Positions 16,588 through 23,953 of a stretch of DNA of 28,512 bases are shown here, piece after piece; position 1 is the first letter of the stretch, and each line of letters starts with the position of its first letter. A program made the translations under genes and the position numbers. This DNA is from CAZUFB01 sp048173955. Its GTDB lineage: Bacteria > Actinomycetota > Coriobacteriia > Coriobacteriales > UMGS124. The notes below the pieces were generated by a model. The model saw only the letters and a program-made list of their open reading frames with translations, had not been told where the DNA came from and made no database searches. Location: NCBI GenBank assembly GCA_048173955.1, contig DBEYOB010000119.1, positions 1-28,512 on the forward strand. Direction: 5' to 3'.

Positions 16588-16605
16588 GCCCGGTCGGCGC
16601 CGGCC
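16569..16605. terminator. Bidirectional hairpin between convergent genes, spanning the lipase stop codon
   Basis: Perfect 13-base arms, 16569-16581 and 16593-16605, with an 11-base loop that contains the lipase stop codon (16585-16587). There is no T tract on either side. It is placed to end both the lipase transcript and, from the minus strand, the Ntn-hydrolase transcript. Confidence 0.65.
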
Positions 16606-16611
16606 TTGCGG

Positions 16612-17652
16612 CTACACCACGTACTCGAAGGTGGGGCTGTCGGGAAGCGCGAACGTGCGGCGCTCGGTGCCGTTCAGCAGGTTCGCCAGGCGCAGGGCGC
16701 GGACGTTGGGCGCGACGTGGGTGCGGTAGTAGTAGGTGAGCGATTCCGAGCACATGACGCTCGTGTACAGGCTGATGTCGTAGATGGGGCTGCCGTCGGC
16801 GTTCGTCCCGCCGGCGAAGTTCGCGAGGTCGACCCCCTCGGGGACCGTCACGGTCGAGAACCCGTTGAACATGCGTGCGACGCAGTCGGCCTCGTCGGTG
16901 CCCTTGACGAGGAACTGGCGGGTGTACGCCATGCGCACGAAGCGCGAGGGCGACGAGTAGTCGCCCGGAACGCCGGAGAAGCCCGTGCCCGAGCCGAAGC
17001 GCGCAAGCGTGACGCCGTTGATCTCGACGTCGGGTTTGGCTTGCGGGCAGAGACCCAGGTAGTTGCGCAGGTTTGTGAGGTGCCAGGGGTATTCGGGAGC
17101 GTTCGTCATGACGCCCATCGTGGTTTCGTGCAGCGCGACGGTGCCGTCGGCCTGCGGTTCCACGATGAGCGAAGCGCCCGAGCGGTCGGTGAAGTGGAAG
17201 TGCACGGGGGCGATGAGGCCCTGTGCGGCGTCGTCGACGAAGGCGACGGTCCGGGCGAGCTCGGAGACCTCGGCCAGGTTTGCGCACTGCCCGAGCGCAA
17301 AGCCGATGAAGACGAGCGGGTTGAGCTTGGTCCTGCCGCCGGCATCCCCGTCGAGCGACAGGTAGGCCGCCGGCGGGAAGAGCTGCATCGAGCCCATGAG
17401 GCCCTTCTCGTTGATGCCGTCGTCGAGCAGGGGCGTCTCGACCGGTGCCCCCATGCCCAGAACCGCGTAGGGGGTGGCCGTGGCGGACGAGTCGGGGGTA
17501 GCGGGGTAGTGGTGGAACAGGTAGCTGCGCGGCTGGAACTGGACGGCCAGCTCCGCGGGCGCGGCGTCGAACGTCCTGCCGAGGAAATGGAGCGAACCGT
17601 CGGTGTTTTGCCAGGTGTAGCTGGTGCAGCCGATGTTGGCGGCGTCAGGCAT
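16612..17652 (-). CDS. Choloylglycine hydrolase family protein (linear amide hydrolase; bile salt or penicillin V acylase type)
   Basis: A 346-residue Ntn-type hydrolase. The start at 17652 has an AAGGAGG site 7 bases upstream. Family features: nucleophile candidate Cys9, GRTFD (Arg26, Asp29), LDDGINEKGLMGSMQLFP, the TNAPEYPWHLTNLRNYL segment with the oxyanion Asn, and GDYSSPSRFVRMAYTRQF with the conserved Arg. These enzymes hydrolyse linear amides such as conjugated bile acids, penicillin V or acyl-homoserine lactones after exposing Cys as residue 1. Here eight residues precede Cys9, so removal of a short propeptide is needed, as in some penicillin V acylases; classical bile salt hydrolases have Cys2. 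There is no signal peptide, so it is cytoplasmic. Which substrate it uses cannot be read from sequence. It stands alone, convergent to the lipase gene. Confidence 0.85.
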   Translation of the reverse strand: MPDAANIGCTSYTWQNTDGSLHFLGRTFDAAPAELAVQFQPRSYLFHHYPATPDSSATATPYAVLGMGAPVETPLLDDGINEKGLMGSMQLFPPAAYLSLDGDAGGRTKLNPLVFIGFALGQCANLAEVSELARTVAFVDDAAQGLIAPVHFHFTDRSGASLIVEPQADGTVALHETTMGVMTNAPEYPWHLTNLRNYLGLCPQAKPDVEINGVTLARFGSGTGFSGVPGDYSSPSRFVRMAYTRQFLVKGTDEADCVARMFNGFSTVTVPEGVDLANFAGGTNADGSPIYDISLYTSVMCSESLTYYYRTHVAPNVRALRLANLLNGTERRTFALPDSPTFEYVV

Positions 17653-17866
17653 GGATAGCCTCCTTGTGTGGGCCCGTCGGGGCACGGATTGCCTGCCGAC
17701 CGGGGCTGTCTCTCCTATACCCTGCACGCCGGGTTCCATGCGGTCGGGCGGTCACTCCACCGTCGCAGCGCACGCGTCGGCTGCGAGAAGGCTGCGGTAG
17801 ACCGAAGTTTCTATGGGGTCGCCGAGAAGCGAGGTTTTTTCGACTCAAAGTAAGATGCTTCTAACA

Positions 17867-17872
17867 TATACT
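17867..17872 (+). promoter_or_regulatory. -10 box candidate for the HD-GYP gene
   Basis: TATACT lies in a short AT-rich island about 80 bases before the HD-GYP start. No matching -35 box is seen at usual spacing. The rest of the 300-base gap from 17653 holds the strong ribosome site of the minus-strand hydrolase and nothing else recognised. Confidence 0.35.
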
Positions 17873-17952
17873 GGAAACACCATTTCTTTTGCTATGCCGC
17901 GGCGGGTGTGGCTTGCATGGGGCGCGGTGGATGACGGGCGGAGGGGAGCGAC

Positions 17953-18729
17953 ATGGTCAATGGGCGGCGAGATTCCGGAAGGCGCTTCGATCGGGCGGGG
18001 TTGGGGGTCTCGTGCTCGCGCCAAAGCGACCCTTTCTCCGCCCCGTCGTTCGATGCCTGCCACGACCTCATCCAGGCCATCGTGTCCGCCCTCGAGGCGC
18101 GTGACCCGCACGCCGCCGAGCACTCGCTGCGCGTTGCGGACATGGTCGAGCGCACCTGCGTGCTCATGGACCTGCCGGAAGGGCAGCGGGACGCCATCCA
18201 CATCGCGGCGCATCTGCACGACATCGGCAAGATCGGCATTCCCGACGCCATTCTGCTCAAGCGGTCCCGGTTGACGCCCGACGAGCATGCCGTGCTGCGC
18301 GACCACGCCCGCATCGGGGCGGAAATCGTGGGGAGCGTCCCCGGGTTTGCCGCCGTTGCCGACATGGTCCGCCACCATCACGAGCGATGGGACGGCGCGG
18401 GGTATCCCGACGGGCTCGCGGGCGCGGCGATTCCGTTCGGAGCCCGCGTCATCGCCGTGTGCGACTCGATCGACGCGATGCTCGGCAAACGCCGCGCCAA
18501 GCGCCCGCTGTCCCAGCGCGAGTGCGTGCAGGAGGTGTTCGCGGGCATGGGCACTTCGTACGATCCCGACATCGCGTGGTTCGTCCTCAAGCGCTGGGAT
18601 GCCATCGTCGGCCCCGTCGATTTCGACGATTCAGATGACTTCGAAGCGGATGGGGCCGCCCTCTTCCGCCGTTTGAGGTGTGCCGTCGTCCCGTACGGTG
18701 TCGGCATAGAGCCGCGTCGCAGCGCGTAG
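17953..18729 (+). CDS. Stand-alone HD-GYP domain phosphohydrolase
   Basis: A 258-residue soluble protein. After about 35 poorly ordered residues, the HD-GYP domain fills the rest: AEHSLRVADMVE, the HLHDIGKIGIPDAIL motif (His87 to Asp90), paired histidines in RHHHERWDGAGYPDGL (His141-143, GYP at 150-152), and ARVIAVCDSIDAML. HD-GYP domains degrade cyclic di-GMP or related cyclic dinucleotides. No receiver, PAS or GGDEF domain is attached, so its input is unclear. The GGAGGGGAG site just before the ATG supports this start. It is a single-gene unit followed by two terminator candidates. Whether this organism makes cyclic di-GMP is not visible in this window. Confidence 0.88.
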   Translation: MVNGRRDSGRRFDRAGLGVSCSRQSDPFSAPSFDACHDLIQAIVSALEARDPHAAEHSLRVADMVERTCVLMDLPEGQRDAIHIAAHLHDIGKIGIPDAILLKRSRLTPDEHAVLRDHARIGAEIVGSVPGFAAVADMVRHHHERWDGAGYPDGLAGAAIPFGARVIAVCDSIDAMLGKRRAKRPLSQRECVQEVFAGMGTSYDPDIAWFVLKRWDAIVGPVDFDDSDDFEADGAALFRRLRCAVVPYGVGIEPRRSA

Positions 18730-18786
18730 CCGCCGGCAGTCGGCGGTTCAGGCCGACGCCGTGGCGCGGGGAGGGCACGTCGGCCG

Positions 18787-18816
18787 TGCCGGGATCTCCC
18801 TGTAGCGGCATTTTTT
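18787..18816 (+). terminator. Terminator candidate after the HD-GYP gene
   Basis: TGCCG (18787-18791) pairs with CGGCA (18806-18810), and six T residues follow (18811-18816). The stem is short. Confidence 0.55.
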
Positions 18817-18834
18817 CAAGATGGGGCAGGTTTG

Positions 18835-18862
18835 GCGCACTCCGCAGGGGGTGCGCTGTTTT
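18835..18862 (+). terminator. Second terminator or leader hairpin ahead of the lipoprotein gene
   Basis: GCGCACTCC (18835-18843) pairs with GGGGTGCGC (18848-18856) with one G-U pair and a 4-base loop, followed by a T-rich end (TGTTTT, 18857-18862). It is either a back-up terminator for the HD-GYP gene or a leader structure 78 bases before the lipoprotein start. Confidence 0.55.
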
Positions 18863-18940
18863 AAAGTGGTAGAGGGCATAAAGTACGGGATGCGGAGGCA
18901 CTGGACGGTTCGGGAAAGCGTGGGGAAGGGGTTGCGCCAT

Positions 18941-19552
18941 ATGGGATTCGGCATCGGCGTCGGTAGGGGTCTCGGCTGTCTGGCCGTCGTCTGTGCGGCC
19001 GCGCTGGGCGTCGCAGGCTGCAGCGGCACGGCTGTGCCCGATGCGTCGGTGACGCTTTCGGCCCCCTCGATCGCGGCCTCCGCCGACCAGGAAAAGACGG
19101 TGACCTTCCCCTCGCTCTATTTCGAGCAGATTGGCGAGGCGGCAGACCACGCGGCCTATCTGGAAGGCGCCGGCTACGCCGATGTGGCCGAGAACGAGGA
19201 CGGCAGCTTCACGGCAACGATGTCGGCGGACGAGTACGACCGGCTGGTCGAGGACGCCTATGCCACGGCGACCTCGATCATCGACGGTATGCCGGACGAC
19301 CCCGCTCACCCCGGCGTCGTCGCGGTCGATTACGACGAGCCGTTCGCCACGGTGACGGTGACGTTTGCGACCGACGCGCTGACGGCCGAGGATGCCCTCG
19401 CGTCGTACACGGCGGGGGAGGCGGCGACGGTGTACCAGCAGATTGCCGGGCTGCCCGTCGGATGCGACGTCATCCTGGTGGGCTCGGACGGCAGCGAACT
19501 CTCCGAGACGATGTTCCCGGTCGAAAGCGACGCCGAGGCGGCCGCCGAGTAG
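18941..19552 (+). CDS. Small lipoprotein of unknown function
   Basis: A 203-residue predicted lipoprotein. The start at 18941 (GGAAGGGG site upstream) gives a signal peptide of 26 residues ending in the lipobox ALGVAGC, with Cys27 as the lipidation site. The frame is open upstream to 18821 but those residues spoil the signal. The mature part is acidic and looks alpha/beta, with FPSLYFEQIGEAADHAAYLE, a MSADEYDRLVEDAYATATSI helix and an Ala/Glu-rich end (SDAEAAAE). No family was recognised. It would sit on the outer face of the membrane. It is a single gene whose 3' end is convergent with the membrane protein gene; the structured repeat at 19634-19716 lies between them. Confidence 0.75.
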   Translation: MGFGIGVGRGLGCLAVVCAAALGVAGCSGTAVPDASVTLSAPSIAASADQEKTVTFPSLYFEQIGEAADHAAYLEGAGYADVAENEDGSFTATMSADEYDRLVEDAYATATSIIDGMPDDPAHPGVVAVDYDEPFATVTVTFATDALTAEDALASYTAGEAATVYQQIAGLPVGCDVILVGSDGSELSETMFPVESDAEAAAE

Positions 19553-19633
19553 GTGCGCACGGAAGTGCGGCGACCTCGCCGGGAAGCCCGCGCGGCGCGC
19601 GAAAGCCCGTGCGCGCAAGCCCGTGCGGCACGA

Positions 19634-19716
19634 AAAACCGGACGTTGGCTGAAGAAACGCCCGTTGCGAACGATTCGCAAGCAATCGGGGTGCGCCTTCA
19701 TGCAACGTCCGGTTTT
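19634..19716. repeat. 83-base imperfect palindrome, possible bidirectional terminator
   Basis: Outer arms 19634-19647 and 19703-19716 (AAAACCGGACGTTG and its complement) match perfectly over 14 bases. Inside, TGAAG pairs with CTTCA, CCCG with CGGG, and TTGCGAA (19664-19670) with TTCGCAA (19674-19680) around a CGA loop. The whole can fold into one long interrupted hairpin. Both strands end in a short T run, and it lies between convergent genes. The left arm also resembles the repeat at 9249-9506. Confidence 0.65.
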
Positions 19717-19813
19717 ACAATGCCGAAAATCCGTAACTCAGTATTCCTTATTGAAAAGTAAACTTTCAGGTGTCGGTGGGATATCGCCCTGCGGACAAGA
19801 ACGTCCCGCTTCC

Positions 19814-19840
19814 AATCGTTCGTAACGGGCTATTTTTCAG
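19814..19840 (-). repeat. Inverted partial copy of the intergenic repeat, overlapping a gene end
   Basis: The reverse complement of these 27 bases matches 19649-19675 at 23 positions (shared core CCCGTT, then CGAACGATT). It covers the last codons and stop of the minus-strand membrane protein gene. Between the two copies lies AT-richer sequence with no gene. Confidence 0.6.
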
Positions 19841-20801
19841 ACACCGGGGGCAGCGCCGTGCGCGCTGGGCTGTCGGCCGGAACGCCGCCGTCGGATTCGG
19901 GTTCGGCTTCGGGTTCGGCTTCGGGTTCGGGCTCAGCCTCAGGCTTGACGGCCTCGGCCTCGGTTGCCGCCTTGGCCTCGGTTGCCACCTCGACCCTGGC
20001 AGCCGCCTCGGGCGCGCCAGGCAACGCTGTCGCGCCGGGCACCTCTGCCTCCGCGGGCGTTTCTCCGCCGTCGGCGCCGGGCGCTTCTTCCTCCCCCGTC
20101 GCCGCGCCCGTCTCGATCTCGGCCTTGGCCTCCTCCGCGACGCGCCTGTCGTGGGCAGCAATCAGGGACTCGCGGCCGTTCACGAACAGGCCGCACATCG
20201 AGACGAAGCCGACCGTGGGCAGAAACGAGAGCACGGCGTGCCACACCACGCCCGTCGACCCCATCAGGCCGCGGTTGCCCAGGCGTGTGACGGCGCACAG
20301 CTGGTACAGCGTGAACGGCAGGACGAGCATGATGCCGAGCAGCTCGAGCCATAGGCCGAGGTTGAGCATGAAGTAGTTGCCGGCGGGGCCGGGGAGCACC
20401 GCGAACGAGGCGACGCACGCCGCCGCGGCGACCGTCAGCAGCACGCTCAGGGGCATGAGGACGAGGCGGCCGACGAACCCGACGGTGAGCATGTGGGATG
20501 TCCAGCGCTCGTCCTCGTTCTTGTCGGGATGCATAATCGCCGCCTGGAACACGAACCACAGGATGGCGACGAACCAGACGGCGATGGGAATGAGGCCGGC
20601 CGGGGTGAACACGAGCATGCCGCCGAGCTCGTAGAGCGGGTTGGAGGCGTAGCTGTAGCCGTAGATAGCCCCCGCCTGGCCTATGCCCGCGAAGTGGTAG
20701 CTGACGTCGACGCCCGCACAGAGGGCGTAGCCGCATGCGACCAACAGGGCGACGGTGAGCAGGTACGCCACCGGCCCGATCCATCCGAAGAACCGTCCCA
20801 T
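19830..20801 (-). CDS. Membrane protein with five predicted helices and a long acidic Ala/Glu/Pro tail
   Basis: A 323-residue integral membrane protein of unknown function. Hydrophobic segments lie near residues 8-29, 57-90 (long, perhaps two), 104-136, 143-172 and 185-207. Residues 208-323 form a cytoplasmic or external tail rich in Glu, Ala and Pro, including an EPEPEAEPEAEPES run from a 12-base DNA repeat. The helical part has conserved-looking turns (FTPAGLIPIAVWFVAI, FLPTVGFVSMCGLFVNGR) but matches no family I can name. A GGAGG site lies 5 bases before the ATG. The last codons overlap the dispersed repeat at 19814-19840. It appears to be transcribed alone or as the distal gene after the MetRS-like gene. 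Confidence 0.8.
   Translation of the reverse strand: MGRFFGWIGPVAYLLTVALLVACGYALCAGVDVSYHFAGIGQAGAIYGYSYASNPLYELGGMLVFTPAGLIPIAVWFVAILWFVFQAAIMHPDKNEDERWTSHMLTVGFVGRLVLMPLSVLLTVAAAACVASFAVLPGPAGNYFMLNLGLWLELLGIMLVLPFTLYQLCAVTRLGNRGLMGSTGVVWHAVLSFLPTVGFVSMCGLFVNGRESLIAAHDRRVAEEAKAEIETGAATGEEEAPGADGGETPAEAEVPGATALPGAPEAAARVEVATEAKAATEAEAVKPEAEPEPEAEPEAEPESDGGVPADSPARTALPPVSEK
19893..19940 (-). repeat. 12-base tandem repeat coding the acidic tail
   Basis: Repeated GGTTCGGCTTCG-type units encode alternating Glu-Pro and Glu-Ala in the membrane protein tail. The unit is a multiple of three, so length variation by slippage would keep the frame. Confidence 0.6.
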
Positions 20802-21001
20802 CTCTACCTCCCGCGCTTGTGCGGGGCGTCCCGTCCGGACGCATCTCCCGCTGGGCTTATCTTACCCGCGGCGGCCTGCGTTTGCGAGGGTTGTTCGACG
20901 TTCGGCCGCCGGCGCGGGTCGCTGCGATGCCTTGTCCACAAAGCTTGGCGGATTTTGGGCCGCGGGGCCCGGGCCGAAAAGCTCGAACCGGGACGCGGGC
21001 A

Positions 21002-21058
21002 CCGGGCGGGCCCGAGACGCCGGGCGGGCCCGACGCGCGAGGCGCCGGACCCGCCCGA
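21002..21058 (-). repeat. Duplicated GC-rich arm after the MetRS-like gene, with hairpin
   Basis: CCGGGCGGGCCCGA occurs twice in direct orientation (21002-21015 and 21020-21033). A near-complementary arm lies at about 21047-21058, so either copy can pair with it. On the minus strand this forms a strong stem about 35 bases after the MetRS-like stop codon, without a T tract. It may work as a transcript end. The rest of the gap from 20802 shows nothing else recognised. Confidence 0.5.
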
Positions 21059-21092
21059 TAACCGAGACGCCGTGCCGACGGCGCCGGTGCGG

Positions 21093-23129
21093 CTAGTACT
21101 GGCTGGGATGCTTGCTGAAGAAGTCCGTGCGCGGGGGAAGCTCGCGCACCAGGTGGGCGCCGGGCTGCCCGCCGCATGCCCGCACCAGGTCGTCGAGCCC
21201 TTCGAAGGCGTGGTCCCAGCTGAAGAAGACACGCGGGTCGAGCTGGAAGTAGTCGCAGATCATCTCGCATCCCGCGGGGACGGCCGGATGCATGAGCAGC
21301 GCGGCGCAGCGCAGCTCGGCGAACGCGTCGCGCAGGGCGCCCTCGAGCGCGGCGGGGTCGCCCGCGCCCTCGTTGGCGTTGCGCGCCGCCTTGCTCGCGT
21401 CGCTCCAGCGCTTGTTGGCCGCACGGATGAACTCGTCGGCGACGCGCAGGGCGCCGGGGAAGTCGAGCACGTGCATGCGCCGCTCGTAGGCGAGCAGGGC
21501 CTCCTCGATCGCAGCGGACACCTCGGGCGCGGGGGTACCTTCGGGCAGCTTGAGCTGCAGGGCGTCGGCGGCTCCGTAGAAGCACGAGCGCGCCAGGCGG
21601 TTGAACACGTTGGTGAGCAGCGCCGACTCCTTGAGCGCCGGGTCGGCGACGCGCGGGTCGTCGCGCTTCTCCGCGGTCTCCCACGGCTTGGGCGAGAAGC
21701 TCACCGGCTTGTCGGCCAAGCCGAGCGAGAGCCAGTGCGCGCGCAGCTGCTCGGGGGTGTAGTGGTCGAGCAGCTCCATCGCCATGGGCGGCTTGACGGC
21801 GCCGGAGCTCGACGCCTTCTTCCCCATGAACAGGATGTGGTAGTTGGCCACCGGGATGCTCTGGGTGAGCCCCCAGTCGAGGGCGTCCCACAGGGCGGGC
21901 TGGGCCACGCAGTAGAAGTAGATGTTGTCCTGGCCGATGAACTGGAACTGCGCGCAGTCGTCGCTGCACCACCAGTCGCGCCAGTCATCGGACGCGTAGC
22001 GCCGCTTTCCGCTGCGCCCCGCCTGTTCGGCATCGCCGGCGAGAAGGGTCTGCGTGAACGAGATGGGCGCCCACAGCGACTCGGGCCAGCACCAGGTGGT
22101 GAGCCCCTCCACCCCCTCCATCTCGGGTGCGGGGACGCCCCAGTCGATGTTGCCGGTGATGCGGAAGGGCAGGAGCGTCTTGCCGGTGCGGAAGCGAACG
22201 CCCGCGGCGGCGAGCCTGTCGCGCGCCTCGTCGCGGTCCTGCCAGTTCGCAAAGGTCAGGTCGAACGAGGACTTGCCCTCCTCGGCCGTCAGCTCGTGGG
22301 CGGGAAGCTCGCCGGCGACGGCGTCGTAGGCCTCGCGGAAGCTGTTCTGGATGTAGATGACGGGGGGCAGCAGCCATTCGGCGACCGTCGAGGTCACCAC
22401 GGGGCGCACACGCGGGTCGAGCTGCTGGCGTGCGACCTCGCCCTCGATGAAGGCGTGCTCGGCGGGGAGGTCGAAGTACCAGTTGTCGACCGGGCGGAGC
22501 TCGGGGGTGCATCCCGTGAGCTGCGAGACGGGCTTGATGAGCTCCTCGGGTTCGAACTGGTGCCCCAGGTCGCACTCGTCGGCGTAGGCCTTCTCGCTCT
22601 TGCAGCCGCGCACCGGGCAGAAGCCGCGCACCTGGCGGCCGTTGAGGAACTGGTTCGCCTGGGGGTCGTAGAACTGCTTGGTCGAGCGCAGCCTCAGCGC
22701 CCCGCGGTCGTGCAGGCGCGTCTCGACCTGGGCGGTGAGCTCGTCGTGGAACGTGCGGGCGGGCTCCAGAGCGCTGCCGGCGAACAGGTCGAGCGAGATG
22801 CCGTATGCGTCGAGCGCGCGCTTCTGCGAGGCGTGGTTGGCCTCGACGTAGTCGACGATCGTGCCGGCGTAGCCCTCGTCCTCGACCTTCTTGCGGTAGC
22901 CCTCCATGATGGGCGATCCGTAGCAGTCGGTGCCGCTCACGAAGACGACGTTCTCGGCGCCGATGCGGTCGCGCAGGAAGCGCGCGTAGAAGTCGGCGGG
23001 CACGAAGACGCCGCTGATGTGGCCGAAGTGCAGGTCCTTGTTGCCGTAGGGCATGCCGCCGGTCACGACGGCGCGCTTGGGGAACGCGGGACGCTCGTGC
23101 GTGCCGGTGGTGGTGGGGTCGTTGGGCAT
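21093..23129 (-). CDS. Methionyl-tRNA synthetase-like class I tRNA ligase with degenerate KMSKS loop
   Basis: A 678-residue protein with the class I synthetase layout. The Rossmann fold opens with VVTGGMPYGNKDLHFGHISG (HxGH at His34-His37). A zinc-knuckle-like insert follows: Cys171, Cys176, Cys186 and His190, where E. coli MetRS has four Cys. Later come RITGNIDWGVPAPEMEG, FQFIGQDNIYFYCVAQPALW and the KMSKS position, which reads KKASSSG (Lys437 to Gly443). A helical anticodon-binding-type domain fills residues about 500-640. The C-terminal dimerisation domain is not evident. It would charge tRNA-Met if active; the altered loop keeps only the first Lys and a Ser-rich end. It is either a variant MetRS or a paralogue with another role, and this window cannot tell whether a standard metG exists elsewhere. 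A -10-like box lies upstream at 23176. Confidence 0.85.
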   Translation of the reverse strand: MPNDPTTTGTHERPAFPKRAVVTGGMPYGNKDLHFGHISGVFVPADFYARFLRDRIGAENVVFVSGTDCYGSPIMEGYRKKVEDEGYAGTIVDYVEANHASQKRALDAYGISLDLFAGSALEPARTFHDELTAQVETRLHDRGALRLRSTKQFYDPQANQFLNGRQVRGFCPVRGCKSEKAYADECDLGHQFEPEELIKPVSQLTGCTPELRPVDNWYFDLPAEHAFIEGEVARQQLDPRVRPVVTSTVAEWLLPPVIYIQNSFREAYDAVAGELPAHELTAEEGKSSFDLTFANWQDRDEARDRLAAAGVRFRTGKTLLPFRITGNIDWGVPAPEMEGVEGLTTWCWPESLWAPISFTQTLLAGDAEQAGRSGKRRYASDDWRDWWCSDDCAQFQFIGQDNIYFYCVAQPALWDALDWGLTQSIPVANYHILFMGKKASSSGAVKPPMAMELLDHYTPEQLRAHWLSLGLADKPVSFSPKPWETAEKRDDPRVADPALKESALLTNVFNRLARSCFYGAADALQLKLPEGTPAPEVSAAIEEALLAYERRMHVLDFPGALRVADEFIRAANKRWSDASKAARNANEGAGDPAALEGALRDAFAELRCAALLMHPAVPAGCEMICDYFQLDPRVFFSWDHAFEGLDDLVRACGGQPGAHLVRELPPRTDFFSKHPSQY

Positions 23130-23175
23130 GGTCTGTTACCGCCTTGCGTGTTCAAAGCCGCCAATTATGGGGGTA

Positions 23176-23181
23176 AGTATA
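23176..23181 (-). promoter_or_regulatory. -10 box candidate for the MetRS-like gene
   Basis: TATACT on the minus strand, 47 bases before the start codon at 23129. No clear -35 box at the usual distance. A plus-strand TATACT at 23297-23302 is a similar candidate for the DUF3267-type gene at 23356. Confidence 0.4.
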
Positions 23182-23355
23182 GTCTGCCCGCGGCCGCGGC
23201 GCTTGCGGGGTCGCAGGCCGGGCAGACTTTGCACACGCGCGGGGCGGCTGCGCGGCGGGCGTCGCCGGCGGGTCGTCGGCGGGCGGCCGGCGGGCGTATA
23301 CTTCCGATTGCGCCGGCTTGCCCGGCGGGGTTCGGCATAGGCACGGGGGGCGGGC

Positions 23356-23910
23356 ATGCGCAAGGTACTCGACGTCGACATCCTGAACGATGGGGCCACC
23401 CAGAGGCTGGTGGGGCGCGCATCGCTGGCGATTGCGGCCTTCGGCGTCGCCGGCGCGCTCGCTCTGGCGCTGGCATGCGGCTGGCGGCCGGGCGGCGTCG
23501 GGTGGTGGCTCGCCCTCGCGGCGTTCTACGTCGCGTGCCTGCCCGTGCACGAGCTCGTCCACGGGGCCTTCTTCAAGCTGCTCGGACCGCGGGGGACCAA
23601 GGTGCGCTTCGGCTACCAGGCGGGCATGCTCTATGCGGGCTGCCCGGGGGCGCGCATGGGGCGCGGGCGGTTCGCCGCCGTGCTGCTCGCGCCGTTTCTG
23701 CTCGTCAGCGCCGCCTGCGCGGCCGGCGGAATCGCGTTCGGCAACCCGCTCATGGCGTGGGCGATCGGCTGGCTGCACGCCGCGGGCTGCGCGGGCGACC
23801 TCTACTTCGCCTGGCTCGTCGCCCGCCATCCCGAGGCGGACGCGTGCGAGGACACCGAGCGCGGCATCGCGCTGTGGTCGAGCGCCGGGCCGGACGATGC
23901 CGCGGTCTGA
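23356..23910 (+). CDS. DUF3267-type membrane protein with HExxH motif (putative zincin)
   Basis: A 184-residue membrane protein. A first hydrophobic segment (about 24-42) precedes a second one carrying the zinc motif HELVH (His65 to His69) in VACLPVHELVHGAFFKLLG. Two further segments follow (about 109-140), and Asp148 in AGDLYFAWLV sits where a third ligand is expected. This matches the DUF3267 group of putative intramembrane metalloproteases, related in layout to site-2-type proteases; no substrate is known. The C-terminal 30 residues are acidic and soluble. The ribosome site is GC-rich and weak (GGGGGGCGGGC). It is a single gene, divergent from the MetRS-like gene and convergent with the small unknown gene. 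Confidence 0.78.
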   Translation: MRKVLDVDILNDGATQRLVGRASLAIAAFGVAGALALALACGWRPGGVGWWLALAAFYVACLPVHELVHGAFFKLLGPRGTKVRFGYQAGMLYAGCPGARMGRGRFAAVLLAPFLLVSAACAAGGIAFGNPLMAWAIGWLHAAGCAGDLYFAWLVARHPEADACEDTERGIALWSSAGPDDAAV

Positions 23911-23953
23911 AGGCGGCGCCGCGGGCCGAGGCGGTGCCGCGGTCGGAGCACGC

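Noticed and set aside
12954..16739. Very long open frames in other phases and on the opposite strand (over 1100 codons) across the MFS and lipase genes
   Set aside because: High GC removes stop codons from non-coding frames. Their translations are Arg/Gly/Ala/His-rich without domains, and they overlap well-supported genes. The same applies at 2301-3845, 5131-8499 and 20493-23972.
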